Shown: positions 44,245 to 55,300 of the stretch, in pieces
Position numbering within the stretch: the first letter of the stretch is position 1
Layout of the letters: every line of letters begins with the position of its first letter
From: Parasponia andersonii
Lineage: Eukaryota; Streptophyta; Magnoliopsida; Rosales; Cannabaceae
DNA length: 64,000 nt
Assembly: GCA_002914805.1 (NCBI GenBank)
Contig: JXTB01000006.1
Location: 2,126,519 to 2,190,518 of the forward strand
Direction of reading: 5' to 3'
Notes under the pieces: model-generated
Told to the model about the DNA's origin: nothing
Database searches by the model: none
What the model saw: the letters and a program-made list of their open reading frames with translations, nothing else
Translations under genes and position numbers: made by a program

Positions 44245-46658
44245 TTCTTGGGCCAAACATATGGCAAAAAACATAGTTCGAAGGTCAAAATTGAAATATT
44301 TTAGAATTTAAATGCTGAATTGGATTTTTAATAAATTCTTGACAGATTCTTAACTAATTTTCTTTCGATAATGATAAAATCTAATGGTGATGATAAATTT
44401 AGTTAATCATTTGAAAAAAATAATAATTGCCTGCTTAACCCCTATATTGAGACTGGATCTATGGCTCGGGGGCTGAAAATAAAATAGATCGTTAGATGGT
44501 AGGAGAAGAAAAATATAGGAAAAAGAATACCTATTACTAATTTTTAAAAAATAATACTAGAAATACGATCTTTTTAAAATAATTATTTTTCTATATAATA
44601 TTCAATGACATTTTTTAATATATTTTGGTTACTGAACTAATAACCAAATTCTAAAGAAAATAATTTGATTAACGGAAACCAGAAAATAAAAGATTATTGG
44701 AAGCTAGAGAAAAATGTTACTTGAAACTAATTTGATTGTTGGAAACTAGAAATTAATTTGGTTACTAAAAATTAAGAAACCAATTGTGTTACTGGAAGTC
44801 ATTTTAGATTTTTGTAACCAAAATATTTAGAACAATGCTACTAAATGTAAAATAATTATTCTTGGTAGGTCATATTTTTTGGAATTATTTTTGAAACCTT
44901 GGGTATAAGTGTTCAAATTCCAAAAATAAATCTGAACAGCAATTGGAGAGAAAAATTTGGCCCTGATAAATCGATAAAGAACTAATAAAGGCCAATAGAT
45001 TTAAAGAAATGGTCTTCATTCGAGTAGTGAAGTGGCCAAATATCACTTTTTTTAATATACATCACTCAAAATTAATAACAGTTGTTTTTTTTTTTTTAAT
45101 TTTTACAACCAATAAAAAGAGAAATTTGTTAAAAAATAATTTCGGTAGCTAAGAAAATTATTTATACAATCCAGAATAACAAAAAATAAAACTACTGTTT
45201 CAATTAATTGAAAAAAGAAAATTACATAAGTATAATTAATCGAGTGTAATAAATGGTACCGGTCTACAGTTAGTCTCATCTGAGTCCACAAAAGCCCATT
45301 TCAACATTTGATGGTCGGCCTTCGTCTTGAGTCCCAAAATAGCCCATTTCAATTAATCAAACACGCCCTTTTAGTGCCGAAGGTAGTTTTTAATGAATTT
45401 TATTTACTACAAATTAAAAAATATATATTTACTATTATTTAATTCCTATTTTTATTTATAGGCTGTTTGGTATGGGATAATTTTTAAGTAAGAATGAGTA
45501 TTTCAATATATTTTTATATTTGGTTACTATTTTAACACTCAATAAAATAATTATATCGGGAATCAAATCATCTTAAGTGAAAGTCATCTTAAAATTACTA
45601 AAATATGTAGATTTTAAATGACTCCTTATCTAAAATTCATCATAAAAAACGAAACAAAAATGATGCGATATCCTAAAAATTATAGTAAATTATTTTATTT
45701 TATACTAACAAATTTTATTATTTTATAAATAATTTAATTTTTAATTTTAATTTAAGCATTTTCTTATAAGTAACCGGTTATTTAATATCTCAGGAATCAT
45801 AGACAATATTACTTAATGTAACTAAATACAGTTAAATTACGATCACAAATTTTCACTACTCGAATTTATCACCGAATCCCTAATAATTTATACTCTTAAC
45901 CGAAATCCCTAATAATTTGTACTCTTATCAACCTCCTAAGTCAACCTAATTCGCCGAGTAATCAATATAATTAATAATCGTGATCCGAGTACCCAATGTA
46001 GTTAATCATCGTGATCCCTCTAAATTGGTACAACCAAAAACAATTTTTAATTGAACCCTGTCCGTCAATAAGATCGTGGAATTGTACTTCGCAAAATTAC
46101 CGAAGCACCCAAAATTATCCCAAAAGATTCTTCCACCGTTTTTATGCTGCCACCTATAATCCTTTCCTTATCAATTTCAACCTTTTAAGACAAAGCTCAC
46201 GGTGGTGATTAATTGTGAACTATTTTCTTGTCATTTTTCCAATGTAATTTACCATCTTACCCAAAAATTCGTCAACTAAAGAATAATGAATAAAGAAAGA
46301 AAACTATGAGCCAATAAATGACAAACGTTTGTCCCAACAAGACCAGGGAGGGTAACGATTTTTTGCCGACCCTGTTAGTGGAAGCTAGCTCTCATGCACC
46401 TCTTAAGTCAATCAAAGAATAAAGTAACCTCATACAAGTGAGAGAGAAAAAAAAAAAAAAAAAAAGAGGAAAAAAGTAGCAATCCACCGCGTAAATTAAG
46501 AATCCTATACCTTTCTTCACCCCACTATTGTTGTTTATATGTGTGTGGAGTAGCTCTTTGATGAAGCTAAAAGAAAGTAAAGGCCTCAAAAGAATGCTCT
46601 TTCTTCTCCTTCCCCTCCTTTATTTTGAAAATTTCAATTTATCATCCTAAGTTCAACA

Positions 46659-47095
46659 ATGCCTAACGTGCGTAAGAACCCCAAGCACCCCCTGTGACTA
46701 AATTCTTCGGTATCATTTTTCTGGCCAGTCTCACTAACCGAGTTTCATGTCTTTCCCTTTGTGGGTTTTGAAAATTGTTTAGGTGGTTGAGGTGAAGGTG
46801 GGTTTGCATTGTGTTGATTGCATCAAGAAGATCTTGAAGGCCATCAAGAAAATTGAAGGTTAATAACTGTTCCCATTAATTCGATTCAAATGGTTTTTTT
46901 TTTTTTCTTATTTTAATTTTATTTATGTATTGTTGTTATTTTTTGGGTTGTGCAGATATTGAGACATATGACGTTGATACACAACTCAACAAGGTGATTA
47001 TAACAGGCAATGTTAACACAGAACAAGTAATTAAAGTGCTCCAGAAGATTGGCAAGTCCGCAAGCGCCTGGGAACCAGAGGCCCGGAGTGGTTAG
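46659..47095 (+). CDS. small heavy-metal-associated (HMA) domain protein, 3 exons
   Basis: Exons 46659-46667, 46783-46858 and 46956-47095 join to a 74-residue protein consisting of one HMA domain. The first coding exon is only nine nucleotides (Met-Pro-Asn) and is supported by the family start 'M.NVVE.KVGLHC..CIKK'. Residues 4-29 are 'VVEVKVGLHCVDCIKKILKA' then 'IKKIED'. The metal site keeps both Cys of CxxC (Cys13, Cys16), but the Met of the classic MxCxxC is replaced by Leu, as is usual in this subfamily. The rest ('ETYDVDTQLNKVIITGNV', 'VIKVLQKIGKSASAWE') completes the fold. There is no isoprenylation CaaX box, so it belongs with the stand-alone copper-chaperone-like HMA proteins (similar to Arabidopsis At3g24450) rather than HIPPs. 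Cu+/Zn2+ binding and detoxification are inferred from the family. Confidence 0.9.
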
Positions 47096-47550
47096 CTAGA
47101 TAACTTGTCTTATCAGTAGTAGAATCATTTCTAATGGTTATTCTAATTCAATATATGACCAAATAAAATGCTCTGGCACCCAAAACCAACCATTTCCACC
47201 TTAAGCAAAAATCGATCTTCTTCAGTTTTGCACGATCTTGGGATTTATGTGATAAACCTTGTATTAGTGTATAAAAATATAATCCAAGTTTCAGCTAGTT
47301 TATAGCTTTTTTTCGCACATTATTTTTTTTTTTGTAAATTTTTGTTTTGCTTTATTTATTCATCCAAGGAAAATTAAAAAGTACAAGACAAGAACGATCA
47401 TAAAATAACGAAGGCTACAAGTCTACAACTCTCGAGTCGTTACTCTGTACAAGAAACATTTACAATGAAAAAAGCAGATCGAGAAATTGTAAAGCAAGAT
47501 AGTTAGGAAATCGCAACGATCGAACTCACTGAGTCATGCACCGACTCGCT

Positions 47551-48078
47551 CTACCTCGGCTGCTGAATCGTCCGTGGACTCAGTTTCGGCTTCACGATCT
47601 TCGGAGCCTTCTCGATGTATCTCGGAGCTTCCGCAGGCACACGTGCCTTTCGCCATTTCACTGCTCCCATCCGAACCAACTCCTTTGAAGAGTCTCTCTC
47701 TACTTCCTCCTCTGCGCCATAAAAAGAAAGCATATATATATATATATATATATAAGACAGTGAGTGAGCGAGTTGACTCGTTCGGACTAGAATGAACGGT
47801 TCTCTTTCTCCTTTACCTTCGTTGTCGTCGAAGAGGAGCGAATCGATGTCCGGGAGGGCAGGATCGTAAATATCGAGAAAGGAAGGGTCAGTTTGGGGAT
47901 CGCAGTAACGCTCCTGGAGCCAGTAGTCGCGGAACCAAGGGGAGGACTGGACCAGGGCCCACCACTCGTCGGAGAAATCCTCCACCGTCCGATACGCCAA
48001 GGGGACGAACATCGGAGCGTTGGGATTCAGAGTCGACGAAGACGAAGACGATCTCCCCGAAATTACCTCCATTGCCAT
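47551..48078 (-). CDS. ERD15: ERD15/CID-type protein with PAM2 motif, 2 coding exons
   Basis: Exons 48078-47817 and 47711-47551 encode 140 residues. The start '[20 protein letters not shown]' continues into the PAM2 motif (residues 16-27, '[12 protein letters not shown]'), which binds the MLLE/PABC domain of poly(A)-binding protein. It is followed by the family signature '[20 protein letters not shown]'. An acidic middle ('[19 protein letters not shown]') precedes a basic C-terminus ending 'SPRTIQQPR'. The family is rapidly induced by dehydration and modulates ABA responses. It is shorter at the end than some paralogues, and whether it is ERD15 itself or an ERD15-like copy is uncertain. A likely 5' UTR intron (48200 to 48097, CAG|GTTCGC ... 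AAACAG|TG) precedes the ATG. The intron between the coding exons contains a (TA)n microsatellite. Confidence 0.9.
   Translation of the reverse strand: MAMEVISGRSSSSSSTLNPNAPMFVPLAYRTVEDFSDEWWALVQSSPWFRDYWLQERYCDPQTDPSFLDIYDPALPDIDSLLFDDNEGKGEREPFILVRTSQLAHSLSYIYIYIYMLSFYGAEEEVERDSSKELVRMGAVKWRKARVPAEAPRYIEKAPKIVKPKLSPRTIQQPR
47732..47754. repeat. (TA)n microsatellite in the ERD15-like intron
   Basis: Perfect TA run inside the single coding intron. Frames that cross it on either strand contain Ile-Tyr runs and are artefacts. Confidence 0.9.
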
Positions 48079-48303
48079 TCACTCGAAACTCAGACACTGT
48101 TTATACAAAAACACATAAAATCGTGAGTCCAAATGAAAATCTCGTCTTTACAAGTGCGAACATAAGATCTAGAGAGACAGAGTAGTGAGAGTGAGCGAAC
48201 CTGAAGTCGAAGTCGAAGACGAAGACGAAGAACAGTACGTAGTAACGTGATCTAAGATAAGGTTGGGAAATATCTGACTACTTTTCCGGATCGTCGTTCG
48301 TCA

Positions 48304-48311
48304 ATTATATA
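48304..48311 (-). promoter_or_regulatory. TATA box of the ERD15-like gene
   Basis: On the minus strand 'CTATATAATT' lies about 225 bp before the ATG and about 100 bp before the predicted 5' UTR intron donor, a normal distance for a core promoter of a gene with a 5' UTR intron. Confidence 0.5.
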
Positions 48312-48329
48312 GAGTTATCCTTTGAAAAT

Positions 48330-50180
48330 AGGCCTTGTTTTTAATTATATTACAAGATTGCCACTATTGCTTTTTTAAATATGAAAAGGGAAACGACAAT
48401 GAACGGGTAGAAGAACGACAAAAAGAGAAAAAGAGAAACATTCAGCAAAAGATGTCCGCTCGATTTGGGTTTTGTCTGTGAATCAGACACTTTCAAAGCA
48501 GATTCACCTGGTTTTGCCCATAGGATTGGGTTTGGACTTTGGGTTATTCTGAAAATAATGGATTGAATTGCCTTATACGCTACACTTTTTTTGGGATAAT
48601 AGAAAATGGCGAGTTAAAAGTGGTGGTGACTGCCACGTTTTTGGCAGAGCGTGCGATGCGTTTTAATTCTTAATTTGGGGCCCACTCGTCAATCATCCAT
48701 AACAACGAGACACACCAACACATCATTGTTCTTATCCGTTGCACTGTGCGCTTTTTTTTTTTTTTGTTTTTTTTTCAGGGAAGTTGCACTGCACTTCCAC
48801 AACCCCTTACTCTATATTTGAGTGAGGATAGGACCACGGATGACCGACCCTTTTTCTTTTTTAGAATTTTAAAAGGTTTTAGTATAAATATTATATATAA
48901 ATATATTTTTTTTTCCTTACCATCTCAAAGTGGGAAAAAAAAAATTGTTCTCTTACCTTCATGGTTGGCATATTTTGAGTTGTGTTTAATATGATGCCAT
49001 TGAGAACTACTATTGAATTAATAACACAATTCAAGTATCAAATTTTATTGTTCCTAGTCTGTTATTAATTATTTAATTAATTATTAGTATTATTATTAAC
49101 TAATATAGTCAGATCCACTGTCAATTTTATTTCACTTAATTATCATCATAAATACATTATTAATACGTTATTATGTGAATACGTTGTTACAAAGCATAAA
49201 CTACTGCCCTTAATCTATCTCAAACCGAGATTAAATTAACCAGCAATGCCTTAACTAGGGAAATACGGTGTTAGCTAGGTATCACGCTAGAAATAATTGA
49301 CCATAATGGTTTACTGAAACAATTTGAGCATGGTCGCGCCGTGAAGTTGAATTCTAGGATTCATTATAACTGTTTCACCAGAAGATTTAACATTAGGTAC
49401 AACATATTAATATGATTCTATTAACAAGTCCTACATTCCATGATAATCTCGTCCATTATAAGGGTGACGTGACAGTTATGGGGTACATGAGAAAGTGCAC
49501 TACGGAGACTTATGTTAGTTAAGAATGGAGCAGTGATGTTAGCAATAATTTGCGGTGGAAACTAGAAAGAAAGGAAATCACTAACGCATGATGTTCCCCT
49601 CTCTCATGAAGTAGCAAGAGATTTATGGATAATTCATGTCGATAAAAATGATAGATTATTGAATTCCAGCCTATGTTCTGTTTTAATTTGTTTTCTATCT
49701 ACCAACCAAACCCTTAATACACTTTTCTTTTCTTTTTTTTTTCCCTTGTGTGTATTTTGATAGAATTATTGAATTATTGAGATTATAATTTAACTTTATG
49801 CCAAAAGAGAGAACAAAATGAAGAAACCAACAATCAAAAGAAAGTGGATGCGGTAAGAAAGTGGATTAGGAATCACATTCGCCAGTACCCTTTTGCTATC
49901 TGTTATTCACTTAAATCTGATGGCTTAAGTTTAAGCAATCACTTATAGCCCGCTCTTAAGATCTAATTGTGTCAAGTATCAACTTTGCTGTATACCACCA
50001 AAACTCAGCCGGTTCTTCTGACCGGAGCTTGTATCTAAATGTTTGTAATCAAGATTCAAGCATCACCTCTTTATATTCATTTATAAATAAAATGGTATGG
50101 TCACCAACGATGGCCAGAAAAGCACCAAATCTTTACGGCGGGCCAAAGACTTGCTAGCCTAATTCAAGGACGGGAAATTA
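48330..50180. other. intergenic DNA, no gene recognised
   Basis: Separates the ERD15-like gene from the arogenate dehydrogenase gene. AT-rich with T runs near 48750-48775. Frames at 48746-48994 and 49969-50157 have no recognisable domain. Confidence 0.5.
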
Positions 50181-50182
50181 AT

Positions 50183-50190
50183 TATATATA
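50183..50190 (+). promoter_or_regulatory. TATA box of the arogenate dehydrogenase-like gene
   Basis: 'tatatata' about 55 bp before the ATG at 50242. An in-frame TAG lies only seven codons before that ATG, so the start is well defined. Confidence 0.5.
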
Positions 50191-50241
50191 CATATAGACC
50201 TTCTAAACCTAATAGGCTAATAGTCTTATCGGGCACCGACC

Positions 50242-51798
50242 ATGTCTGCTTCGTCCTCGTCTGCCTCGTTTTCCTCGTCATCAGCAAACCTCAAAATAGG
50301 CATAGTGGGTTTTGGTCCCTTCGCCCAGTTTCTGGCAAAGACAATCATCAAACAGGGCCATATTTTAAGCGCCACTTCTCGCACAGATTACTCTGACCTA
50401 TGTGTCAATTTGGGTGTCTCATTCTTCAGGTAACTATATTATGTATATACATATATGCTATCATACAAAACAAACGTGACAGATGACCAAAGTTTTCTGT
50501 CCTGGAACCTGGCTGTTTATCATTTGTTTTTGGGGAGTTTCAGAAATACAGAAGCGTTTCTTGAAGCAGACAACGACGTCGTACTGATATGCACATCGAT
50601 TCTGTCCTCATCCGAGGTTCTCAAGTCATTGCCGTTTCAGTGTCTGAAACGACCGACACTTTTTGTTGATGTGCTCTCAGTTAAAGAGTATCCGAAAAAT
50701 TTACTACTCCAAGTATGCTAAGCTGATTAATAAAAAAATTCTATAGAAATGAACAATATATATTTACCGGAGATGAATAAGTATAAAAGGGTGCATGTTT
50801 GTGTTGCTTAGGTGCTGCCAGAAGAGTCGGATGTGCTTTGTATTCACCCCATGTTTGGACCAGAGAGTGGGAAAAATGGGTGGAAAGGTCTAACATGCGT
50901 GTTTGAGAGGGTTCGAATAAGGAACGAAGCTACTTGCTCAAGCTTTCTCCGAATTTTTGAAAGTGAGGTAACTAGTTCTTGTCAAAATCTTATTCCCTCC
51001 TGTAATGAAATTTGCTAATATTATTAGCTATCTCCCATACGAAAAGGCATAACTAATCTAACCTAATAGAAGTATAGAACAACTGGTTTAAGTTCTTTTA
51101 CATGTATATATTCTATGACTACAAATCACAAAGGCATCTAGAGATGTCTTGGTTGAAGTGATTTTCTCTGAAAAAATCGGCATGTATCCAGGGTTGCCGA
51201 ATGCTGGAACTATCTTGTGAGGAACATGATAAAATGGCCGCTAAGAGCCAATTTCTCACTCACACTATTGGCAGGTACAATGAATTTTATTTTATTTTTT
51301 TTGCCACCTATTAGAGATGATCTTGTGGTTAAAACTATGGGAAGAAGCCTAAGCATCTACCTGGTTTACAGGGTATTGTCGGAAATGGCGATCGAGTCCA
51401 CACCTATAAACACAAAAGGGTTCGAGACACTAATTCAATTGGTATAATCTATCAGCTCCCCAAAAGTTTTTCTTGCACCTATCTTTAAACAGCTAACAAA
51501 AAAATGTGCAATTAAGGAAGCTAACATCATATTATTTGCAGAAAGAGAACACCGTGAAAGATAGTTTTGATCTGTACAGTGGGTTGTTCATACGAAATAG
51601 ATTTGCCAAGCAAGAGGTATGGATCAACTGCCTGCAGTTGTGTATTCTGAACTTGGTTTAGTGTCTGAATATTTTCTATAACTAAAGGTTTGACTCCTCA
51701 TTCAGCTGGAAAACCTTGAACTTGCTATCAAGAAGGTCAAGCAAAAGCTGGTAGATAGGATGATTGACACACCAGATATAGATGATGTTACACCCTGA
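50242..51798 (+). CDS. arogenate/prephenate dehydrogenase-like protein (TYRA family), 7 exons
   Basis: Exons 50242-50429, 50544-50712, 50812-50967, 51192-51274, 51372-51441, 51542-51616 and 51706-51798 join in phase to 277 residues. Arogenate dehydrogenase oxidatively decarboxylates arogenate to tyrosine with NADP+. The N-terminal Rossmann nucleotide site is 'LKIGIVGFGPFAQFLAK' (residues 17-33). Further family blocks are 'PMFGPESGKNGWKG', 'CSSFLRIFESEG', 'LSCEEHDKMAAKSQFLTHTI' and 'STPINTKGFETLIQL', then 'ENTVKDSFDLYSGLFIRNRF'. The Asp after EEH is, as far as I can recall, at the position where Asp favours arogenate and Asn favours prephenate. Only an 18-residue Ser/Ala-rich stretch precedes the domain, and an in-frame stop closes the frame upstream, so there is no normal plastid transit peptide. 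A cytosolic isoform is plausible. The C-terminus ends 'DTPDIDDVTP'. Confidence 0.9.
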
Positions 51799-52306
51799 CA
51801 GCTGACTTGAGAGTTTCTGTTTGACAGAGAGTGGAAATGTTTAAGACGACATTTTGATTGAAAAAGATGTTTAATAAACATTGTTGCCCATTTCAATAGA
51901 TTTTTCTAATTCTACTTGGTTGATGAATACAGTCCCAAAGACTGTTTGAGACAACATTGCTTCCAGTCACATAGCTTTTTTTTTCTCTCTTTTCAAATAA
52001 GTTCACATGAAACTCCTTTAAAAGTTATTGAGCTCAAAAAGATTAAAAATGTACTGGGAAGAATATGCCTCTCTGAGCTATACATTCCAAATATCTCCAA
52101 CTACTCCATACATGTCGACTTGGCTAATTTTTAAAACTCCCTTTCATCAAAATTGGAAGAATTACAAATTGAATAATTAACGTTTGACAAAACATAAGTT
52201 TAAATGTCGTCTTCTGTTTTCCTCGACCTCTTTGTCAGCTTTTGGGGGGCCAAAAAAAGCTAAAAAGTTACAACTCTGTATGAGAGTACAAACTGGGATT
52301 TTCACC

Positions 52307-55300
52307 TTACTGATTTTTTATTTCATCTATATTTGTGTCTTCTGTGTTGTTGCATTCCAAGGCGGCATGATTAGGAGAAACTGAGTTTTGGTAAGAGGGT
52401 GTTTCACTCTTTCGAGTCTGCAATCCTGTATAGCGTGCAAGATCGATCCATTGCTGCGGCATTTAAGAAACAATATTAAGTCATCCAGGAGAAAGAAGAA
52501 TTATCTTATTTCATTGTAGTAGCTACTGTAATGCAGTAAAATTCAAAGAAAAGATGGATAAAGAGTTATATCAACAAAATGTATTATAATTGGAAGGGAG
52601 GAAAAGTAAGAATTTCAGAAATGTTTTATATAAACTTTTTGTTTTTTTTTTTTGTGAGAAGTTACGCCCGTAGGTACACTTTATTCCTCTAACCACAGAA
52701 ATATAATTCTAAATAATAGAACAACTTGTTTCTATTTCCTTTTTAGGAAAGAATGAAGACATGTTTCTCATAATCTCAACTAATCTTTCTGAAATGAAAA
52801 AAATATATATAATAAATAATGAAGGCAAGCGTAAAAGGGTTGTAACCTGAGTTCCCCAGTAAGAGTTGATTGTCCGAACAATAAATGACAACATATTTAC
52901 AAAAATTGTTTGTGATGGAAATTCATCAGAAATGCGGTGCTCCACAATTCCAGCAATAAACTGCATGAGAAATAATTGACACAGCCATAAACTCGATACT
53001 TGGATATTTCAAGAAAACCACACCATAAACACTATAATATCTGCCCAAATATAATATACCGAACATTTTATGCAACGATAGTAAAGTTATAAAACATTCA
53101 CATTTATCACATGACAAAATCTTTGCTGAAACTCACAAAATATGGGACAACAATCTGCATTACTATCCTTTGGCCAAATGGATTCTATGAATACATAACT
53201 TCATAAAATGGTATAATGCGGGAATAGACCCTTCCTAAAAAAAAAGAAGCCAAATTGTTCTTGATGCCTGTGATTAAGCGTCATAATCATATATATGTTG
53301 CTCAAGTTACATCCATTGCTTCCAAATTATTTTGAGAGAGATGAAAAACAATTGGAACCCTGGTTTCTACAATTTAATCTACATGTGAGGACAAATTTTT
53401 TGTTGTAAACAGGAAAAGATTTGAGGTTAAACATCTGCAGAAACTACTTTTGTACCTGATAGCGGAGATTTGCTGATATTCCAAGAAAGCTTCCGTAGAC
53501 AACTGCTGTTTTAAGTATTGGGGATCTTTTATTTCGTTGATTAATGACAAGTTCTGGATTAAGGACTCTGCGAATTCCATAGAGAGCATTTGAGGCAGCA
53601 ACAGCCCCAATACTGGAAATGAATCCAACACTGGCAAGCTTCAAACCACCAAAAATAACCGATGCAAGTCTATGATTGAGATTCCAGTACTTCCCTACGG
53701 GATTCTTTTGAAAGGCATTATCAGGAATAGATCCAAGGAGATCAGTTATAACATCCATGCTATCGAGGCCATTTATTTCATTAGCTGGTGAAAGGAATGA
53801 TAGAGTTGGTGCAGGAAGCCATACTGTAAAGAAATCGACAACTATTCCCCTTACAGTATCTGTAATAACATAATCTATCTCTTCAAAGAAATTTTCTTTC
53901 CGCCTCTCATACTGTGCTAAAAGAGTCGTAGTAATTGAGATAGACTCTTCTATAGCTAATCTATTCAAGAATTTAGGATCTGCCAGCAATCTTTCCCTGA
54001 AACCCTGCACAAAAAAGATCTATAGTCATGTTACGTGCCTATTAAGCATTACCTTCATCATCATTAATTTTTTACACCCAAGCATCATTGCATCATATAC
54101 CATGAATATCGTTTTCACACGTGCACAGATGTTTCTTTCATAAAATACGGTTTAGCTTTTTCCATAATCACTAAACCTAGGTGACTTTTGTTTTCAGATT
54201 CAAGCTTACCTGGAAGCGATGAGTCAGTTCTGAAATAAGAGGATACTGCTCCAAATCAAAGAAATTTTGTAATACCTCAGGAGATACCAAACCAAGATCC
54301 AGTCCTCTCTGAAGGTCCTGAAAAGCATGAATATGGTCTCTTGAGAGCAAGAAGGTAATATCATCATGGGATGTAACAACAAAGTGGCCCTAACCCGCAA
54401 ACCCAGGAATCCTACCAACCAAAAAGTAGATCTCCACGCCGCCCCTCAAAACCCCATCACCATAGAAACTAAATTAGTACTAACCCAATTACTTATGGTT
54501 TTATTGCTTCCTGGATATACAACCAAAGCTTCTACATGTGTGTGTGTCAAGAAAAAAAAAACAAAAAAAGCACAGAGGATGACGTTTGAGCATGTTAAGA
54601 TGATTTATTAAGCATATGTCTGGACTCCCAATCCTTAATCTTTCATTTGTGTAAGCGAAAATGTGTAGCTAAAGCATGACAAATTAACTAGTAGAAACTA
54701 CAACATAGAACGGTTCTGATTCCAATTAAATGAAGTTGTAATATCTGCACTAAGCATCCGAAGAAATCGTAAACGTAATAATAAATTAAGGAGAAGAATA
54801 GGAGCTATGGAGATAATGAGCACAGGTTACCTGAGGAAGGGCATCTCGTTTCCTGCCAGCAGCATTCATAACTCGAGCAATTTCAGCACGGTCAAAACAG
54901 TTCCGGTTGCAAGGTCTGGCAGCAGAATACCACAAAAAATCAGCAACTGGAACTTCTCCCTCTCTTCTTATTTGTTGTCGTTCAGGATCGAGTAATATAA
55001 CTACTTGGTTTTTCTTTGGTATCCTTTTTGAAATTCTTGCTGGCACCCCAGTACCCTTGGACCCATATGTAACATGGTTCGCACCTGTTACCACAACTAT
55101 CATACCTCTGGTTCCTCCATCCACCATGGCGTGCATGATGTTTTCGGACATGGTATAATCATCCACGACTCTTGCTTGTGCAGAGAGATATGAACTAGGA
55201 CCAAATGGAACAGACTGGTTTGGAAAATTCATGTCAACCATGGATCCACGTGAGATTGAAGTGAAGCCCGAGATGAATCCTGAACCAGCTGGAGGAGTGT

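Larger units (their letters stand above)
42320..46650. other. intergenic DNA, no gene recognised
   Basis: The promoter of the CAN gene is expected at its left end but shows no clear TATA box to me. The rest is AT-rich with A runs (42676-42700 and 46447-46465), a (TA)n run at 44217-44244 and the tandem duplication at 43939-44116. Short units also repeat at 45872-45930 ('atccctaataatttatactc', two copies) and at 44600-44870, where 'aatttgattnttggaaacta'-like motifs recur. Confidence 0.5.

Noticed and set aside
54366..54611. 81-codon + frame within an RER intron
   Set aside because: Unsupported by any family; lies in intron sequence with A runs.
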